Assembly: GCF_025717515.1 (NCBI RefSeq)
Contig: NZ_JAJIRN010000014.1
Span: 1-64,000, forward strand
DNA: 64,000 bases
Reading direction: 5' to 3'
Origin: Roseateles oligotrophus
GTDB lineage: Bacteria > Pseudomonadota > Gammaproteobacteria > Burkholderiales > Burkholderiaceae_C
Made by a program: the position numbers and the translations under genes
Shown: piece after piece, positions 60,693 through 64,000 of the stretch
Numbering within the stretch: the stretch's first letter is position 1
How the letters are laid out: the number at the start of each line of letters is the position of its first letter
Notes under the pieces: generated by a model
Told to the model about the DNA's origin: nothing
The model's database searches: none
Seen by the model: the letters and a program-made list of their open reading frames with translations, nothing else

Positions 60693-61004
60693 TCAGCGGC
60701 GGCTGATCAACATGCCCAGCAGCAGGCCGATGCCGGCCGTGGCGGTGATGGCCTTCCAGGGGTTTTCGTGCACATAGCCGTCGGTCGCCTGCCCTGCGGC
60801 GCGCGCCTGCTCGAGCGCACGCTGCGGCAGCTGCGCCAGGCTGGTCTTGGCGCGCTGCAAATTGCCCTGCATGCGCAGGCGCAGCTCATGCATGTCTTCG
60901 CCGGCCTGGCCCGAGGTGGCGCGCAAGACCTCCTCGGCATCCGCGATCAAGACACGCAGATCATTCTTCAGCTTGTCGGTATGGATTTCATGAACTTGGG
61001 GCAT
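60693..61004 (-). CDS. DUF883 (ElaB/YqjD-like) membrane-anchored protein
   Basis: A 103-residue protein with the DUF883 layout. A charged helical body (MPQVHEIHTDKLKNDLRVLI, then VLRATSGQAGEDMHELR) is followed by the conserved ENPWKAITATAGIGLLLG glycine-rich membrane helix and a terminal SRR. E. coli YqjD-type relatives bind ribosomes to the membrane in stationary phase. The ATG at 61004 has GGAG-like sequence upstream. It is the first gene of an operon with the alcohol dehydrogenase. Confidence 0.9.
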   Translation of the reverse strand: MPQVHEIHTDKLKNDLRVLIADAEEVLRATSGQAGEDMHELRLRMQGNLQRAKTSLAQLPQRALEQARAAGQATDGYVHENPWKAITATAGIGLLLGMLISRR

Positions 61005-61062
61005 TTCCAGACTCCTGCAGTGAATTGCAAGAGCTAATCTATAAGCCCTACGGTGCCAGCCA

Positions 61063-61076
61063 CTGAGCAGAATCAA
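61063..61076. promoter_or_regulatory. FNR/CRP-type box between DUF883-adh and patatin genes
   Basis: CTGAGCAGAATCAA has two deviations from TTGMGNNNNCKCAA but keeps 5-4-5 symmetry; its right half ATCAA is the classical FNR half-site. Its centre is 65 bp before the DUF883 start and 102 bp before the patatin start. Confidence 0.5.
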
Positions 61077-61171
61077 TCAAGCCGCGAATGAGCGGCGTCA
61101 ATCGGCGCGGGGCAACAAGGATTCAGACTGCCCACATCGCCGCCGCCGACAGCACCGGGAGTCCTAGCACC

Positions 61172-62209
61172 ATGTCAAGCGCTGAACCTGCCGATATCAA
61201 CGCCACCACCGCCACCCCACAACATGCGCTAGCCCTGGCGGGCGGCGGTTTTCTCGGGCTCTACACCGCCACGCTGCTGGACGCCTTGGAGGCGGGTGCC
61301 ACGCGCCCGCTGGCACGCCATTTCGATCTGCTGGCCGGTAGCTCGATCGGCGCGGTGCTGGCGCTGGCCTTGGCCTTCGAGATACCGATGAGCCGGCTCG
61401 TCAGGCTGATCACCGAGCATGGCCCGGCCGTGTTCTCGGGCCGGCCGCTGCCCGCCAGCATGGTGGGTCGTTTGCTGGACATGAGCCGCTCGGTGCTGGG
61501 CCCCAAATACAGCGGTGAGCGGCTGCGCGAAGCGCTGCAAAGCGAGTTCGGCGACTTGCGACTGGGCGACGCCCTGCACCCGGTGGTGGTGCCGGCCGTC
61601 GACATCGGCAGCTGCCGGGCCAAGATATTCAAGACTCCGCATGCGGCGGGCTCGCTCGGTGATGCTGAGTTGCGCGCCGTGGATGTGGCGATGGCCTCTT
61701 GCGCCGCGCCGGCCTACTTTCCCTCGGTGCGCATAGGCTCGCGCTTATATGCCGATGGCGGCCTGTTTGCCGTTGCGCCAGACCAGGTTGCCCTGCACGA
61801 GCTCGAATATTTCATCGGCATCGAGCCAGCAAAGGTGTCGATGCTGTCGATCGGCACGGCGGCCGCGCATTACCAGCCCAGCGAAGGCCTGGACGAGGCG
61901 GCCGGCGCCGTCGGCTGGCTGACCGATGGCCGCCTGTTGATGACCTTGATCAGCGTGCAGCAGCAGCATGTCAGGGCCATGATGGAAGACCGGCTCGGCG
62001 AGCGCTATCTGCACCTGGACGCCGACTGGCCGGCGGATGCGGGCCTGGGCATTGATGTCGCCACGCCCGCTGCCGCCAAGCGGCTGACCCGCCTCGCCCG
62101 CGAAACCTTGCAGCCCGAGCTGATGTTGCAGATGGAGCGCTTCTACGGCCACCTCAGCGAGGCCCGTAATTTTCAGGCTCAGTCTGCGCATACATATGCG
62201 CGCGATTGA
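61172..62209 (+). CDS. Patatin-like phospholipase, CapV-like
   Basis: A 345-residue lipase. The oxyanion loop ALAGGGFLGLYTATLLDALE, the nucleophile S58 in GSSIG and the aspartate D195 in YADGGLF form the patatin dyad. The N-terminus, including the spacing to ALALAFEIPMSRLVRLITEH, resembles the CBASS effector CapV, a cyclic-nucleotide-activated phospholipase, but no CD-NTase gene is nearby. It may therefore be a housekeeping or stress lipase. GGGAG lies ten bases before the ATG at 61172. Its 3' end overlaps the convergent CFA synthase gene by 56 bp. Confidence 0.85.
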   Translation: MSSAEPADINATTATPQHALALAGGGFLGLYTATLLDALEAGATRPLARHFDLLAGSSIGAVLALALAFEIPMSRLVRLITEHGPAVFSGRPLPASMVGRLLDMSRSVLGPKYSGERLREALQSEFGDLRLGDALHPVVVPAVDIGSCRAKIFKTPHAAGSLGDAELRAVDVAMASCAAPAYFPSVRIGSRLYADGGLFAVAPDQVALHELEYFIGIEPAKVSMLSIGTAAAHYQPSEGLDEAAGAVGWLTDGRLLMTLISVQQQHVRAMMEDRLGERYLHLDADWPADAGLGIDVATPAAAKRLTRLARETLQPELMLQMERFYGHLSEARNFQAQSAHTYARD

Positions 62210-63512
62210 AGCGGTAATCTGACTGCGCACCGCGCAAGCCATCGGCAGTCACAAGGTCAGCAGTAGTCGCTGCATCGGCCGCCACACCGTCCGCAACACC
62301 GTCCGCCACACCGTTCGGTCTGGCCGCCAGCAATTGGTAGAGCGACAACCAGCCCTGCTCGAAACTCATCGCCGACCCGGCCAGATACAAACGGTAGGCA
62401 CGCACCTTGGCCTCGTCGGTCAAACCGCGGGCCGCCTCCAATTGGCGCTCCAAGCCGTCCGACCATGCCCACAAGGTGCGGGCGTAATGCGGCCGCAGGT
62501 TTTCGGCATCCAGCAACTCCAGGCCACCCTCGGCCAAATGCTGCGCCACCTGCGCCACATGCACCAACTCGCCGCCCGGAAAAATGTGCTGCTCGATGTA
62601 GTCGCCGATACCGGCGCCCAGGCTTTCATTGCGCAGGCCGCCCGCCGTGATGCCGTGATTGAGCACCAGACCGCCGGGCCGCAGGTGGCTGCACAGACGG
62701 GCAAAGTAGCTGCGCAAATGACCACGGCCGACATGCTCGAACATGCCGACCGAGGCGATGCGGTCAAAGGTTTGCGACTCGGGAAGCTGGCGATAGTCGA
62801 GCAAACGCATCTCGACCCGCCCACCCAGGCCGCGCTCTTCGATCAGCTGCGTGACATAGCGATGCTGGTTCTGCGACAGCGTGATGCCGGTCGCCTGCAC
62901 GCCGTAATGCTCGGCCGCCCACAACAGCAGGCCTCCCCAGCCCGCACCGACATCCAGAAAGCGCTGCCCCGGTGCTAACTGCAACTTGCGACAGATATGG
63001 TCAAGCTTGGCCTCCTGCGCCTCTGCCAAGCTCATGCCAGGATCGCGAAAATAGGCACAGGAATAGACCCGGCGCGGATCCAGCCAGAGCGCGAAGAACT
63101 CGTCCGACAGATCGTAATGTGACTGCACCGAGCGCGCATCGCGCATCTGGTGGTGGCGCCAGCGCGAGCGCCAATGCCGCATCCGCGCCGGCCATAAGCC
63201 CTGCTCGCCACGTTTGACCGGATCGCCGACCAGATGCGCAGCCACCTTCATCACATCGGCCAGTGAGCCTTCAATGTCCATGCGCCCGCGCACATAGGCA
63301 TCGGCCAACTGCCCAATCTGCCCACGCATCAAACCCAGCAGCAGCGGCGTGTCGTGCAGGGTCAGGCTGACGTCGGCGGCCTTGGCACCGAGCCGGCCGC
63401 CGGGCCAGGCCAGCGCCAACTTGCAAGGCAGTGACGCGAACATTTGCGCATCGACCAAACCGGCGATGCTGCGCGGCCCCAAGCGCAGCTCCAGACCTTG
63501 TCGCTTGCTCAC
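62154..63512 (-). CDS. Cyclopropane-fatty-acyl-phospholipid synthase family methyltransferase
   Basis: A 452-residue SAM-dependent enzyme that adds a methylene bridge to unsaturated membrane acyl chains. The SAM-binding motif is FLDVGAGWGGLLLWAA, followed by ATGITLSQNQ and the catalytic-region motif SVGMFEHVG. A Gly-Val-Ala-Asp repeat (GVADGVADGVAAD) and a tail of about 40 residues extend the C-terminus; that tail overlaps the patatin gene. It follows a BON-domain gene whose stop overlaps its ATG (ATGA). CFA synthesis is a common stationary-phase and acid-stress membrane change. Confidence 0.9.
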   Translation of the reverse strand: MSKRQGLELRLGPRSIAGLVDAQMFASLPCKLALAWPGGRLGAKAADVSLTLHDTPLLLGLMRGQIGQLADAYVRGRMDIEGSLADVMKVAAHLVGDPVKRGEQGLWPARMRHWRSRWRHHQMRDARSVQSHYDLSDEFFALWLDPRRVYSCAYFRDPGMSLAEAQEAKLDHICRKLQLAPGQRFLDVGAGWGGLLLWAAEHYGVQATGITLSQNQHRYVTQLIEERGLGGRVEMRLLDYRQLPESQTFDRIASVGMFEHVGRGHLRSYFARLCSHLRPGGLVLNHGITAGGLRNESLGAGIGDYIEQHIFPGGELVHVAQVAQHLAEGGLELLDAENLRPHYARTLWAWSDGLERQLEAARGLTDEAKVRAYRLYLAGSAMSFEQGWLSLYQLLAARPNGVADGVADGVAADAATTADLVTADGLRGAQSDYRFNRAHMYAQTEPENYGPR

Positions 63513-64000
63513 GTTTCGACCGAGATGCGATTGATGATGCCGGTGACGCCCGGCGCCGACCAGACCGCGCCCTCCACCGCATTGCGTTCGGCCCAGGAAT
63601 GCACCGGCCCCTCCAAGGTCACCAGTCCGTCTGGGTCAACCGTCAATTGCACACGTTTGGCCTCGCGCATCGCTTGCCGGGTCAGCGCGGTCTGAATCCG
63701 CGCCGACAAGTCACCAGGCAAGGCGCGCGGCCTGATCGTGATGCGGTTGCTGATGCCGGTCACTCCCAGCAAGGGCCGGATGACGGTCTCGGCGCTGCGG
63801 CGCTGAAAGCCCCAGTCCAACTCGCCCTCGAGCGTGACATGACCGCCCTCCACTTTCAGGCTGACGCGCCCATCCGGGACCTGCGAATTCCAGCTTAGAG
63901 CGCTGCGTGCGGCGGCGGCAATTTCGGTGTCGCTGCGACGGTGCGCTGCAAGCGGCGTGACCTCGATCTCGACCGCCAAGGCCTTGACGCCAAAGACCCG
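63509..64000 (-). CDS. BON-domain protein, 5' end cut by the window edge
   Basis: The frame stays open to the last base, reading ...RVFGVKALAVEIEV, which aligns with the second half of the first BON domain of the gene at 29448. Two further BON domains are complete (about VSLKVEGGHVTLEGELDWG and VQLTVDPDGLVTLEGPVHS). It is thus a paralogue of the BON-HtrA operon gene, with only its N-terminus missing. The only in-window start would be a TTG at 63979, which is unlikely. Its stop overlaps the CFA-synthase ATG by 4 bp. Confidence 0.88.
   Translation of the reverse strand, partial: RVFGVKALAVEIEVTPLAAHRRSDTEIAAAARSALSWNSQVPDGRVSLKVEGGHVTLEGELDWGFQRRSAETVIRPLLGVTGISNRITIRPRALPGDLSARIQTALTRQAMREAKRVQLTVDPDGLVTLEGPVHSWAERNAVEGAVWSAPGVTGIINRISVET

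Noticed and set aside
61172-62209. A complete CBASS defence locus
   Set aside because: Only a CapV-like phospholipase is present; no CD-NTase, ubiquitin-like or HORMA/TRIP13 gene is nearby.

Overview
The window is about 64 kb of GC-rich DNA. It has the codon usage, gene families and gene density of a betaproteobacterium, most likely a Burkholderiales member of the Leptothrix/Rubrivivax/Roseateles kind. That placement is inferred from gene content (PEP-CTERM protein, NdvB-type glucan synthase, FNR-type regulator, CheB/CheR-PAS hybrid) and not from a marker gene. No rRNA, tRNA or CRISPR array was seen.

Left edge (1-4.2 kb): a 5'-truncated TniQ-like zinc-finger protein, a roughly 500-bp gap holding a repeated motif that could be a transposon end, a divergent LysE exporter/LysR regulator pair, and an OmpA-like protein. 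From 4.2 to 14 kb there is a two-partner-secretion operon on the minus strand: a TpsB outer-membrane transporter, then a 2,679-residue TpsA exoprotein, then the OmpA-like gene. The exoprotein carries seven near-identical 86-residue MBG-type repeats and ends in an intact caspase-like (C14) domain, which is the most striking single gene in the window.

From 14 to 34.5 kb lies a dense set of stress and envelope genes: a GYD-domain protein, a flavodoxin, Hsp20, an unknown basic helical protein, a tightly overlapping five-gene envelope operon (epimerase, HAD-UbiA, secreted protein, formylglycine-enzyme-like protein, PAP2 phosphatase), a PRPP-synthetase homologue, BON/HtrA/aminoglycoside-kinase-like genes, a CBS protein, a hydrolase/phosphoribosyltransferase/DHH operon and a stand-alone metacaspase. 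From 34.5 to 46 kb come a lipase, secreted PKD and PEP-CTERM proteins, an FNR/CRP-type regulator followed by lon, a two-component system and a phasin-like protein. From 46 to 64 kb come a giant cyclic-glucan synthase, a GGDEF/EAL protein, a CheB/CheR/PAS hybrid, alcohol dehydrogenase, a DUF883 protein, a CapV-like patatin, a cyclopropane fatty acid synthase and a truncated BON protein.

The main system-level observation is a 14-bp inverted repeat, TTGMGNNNNCKCAA (5-4-5, FNR/CRP geometry). It occurs in nearly all stress-gene promoters of the 17-61 kb segment, usually 65-100 bp before the start codon, and four divergent promoters carry two boxes. Together with an FNR-type regulator, Lon and a NarL-type two-component system in the same segment, this suggests a clustered low-oxygen or energy-stress regulon. 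Its membership resembles the mycobacterial DosR set (Hsp20, CBS, phosphoribosyltransferase, phosphotransferase), but it appears to be wired through an FNR-like box.
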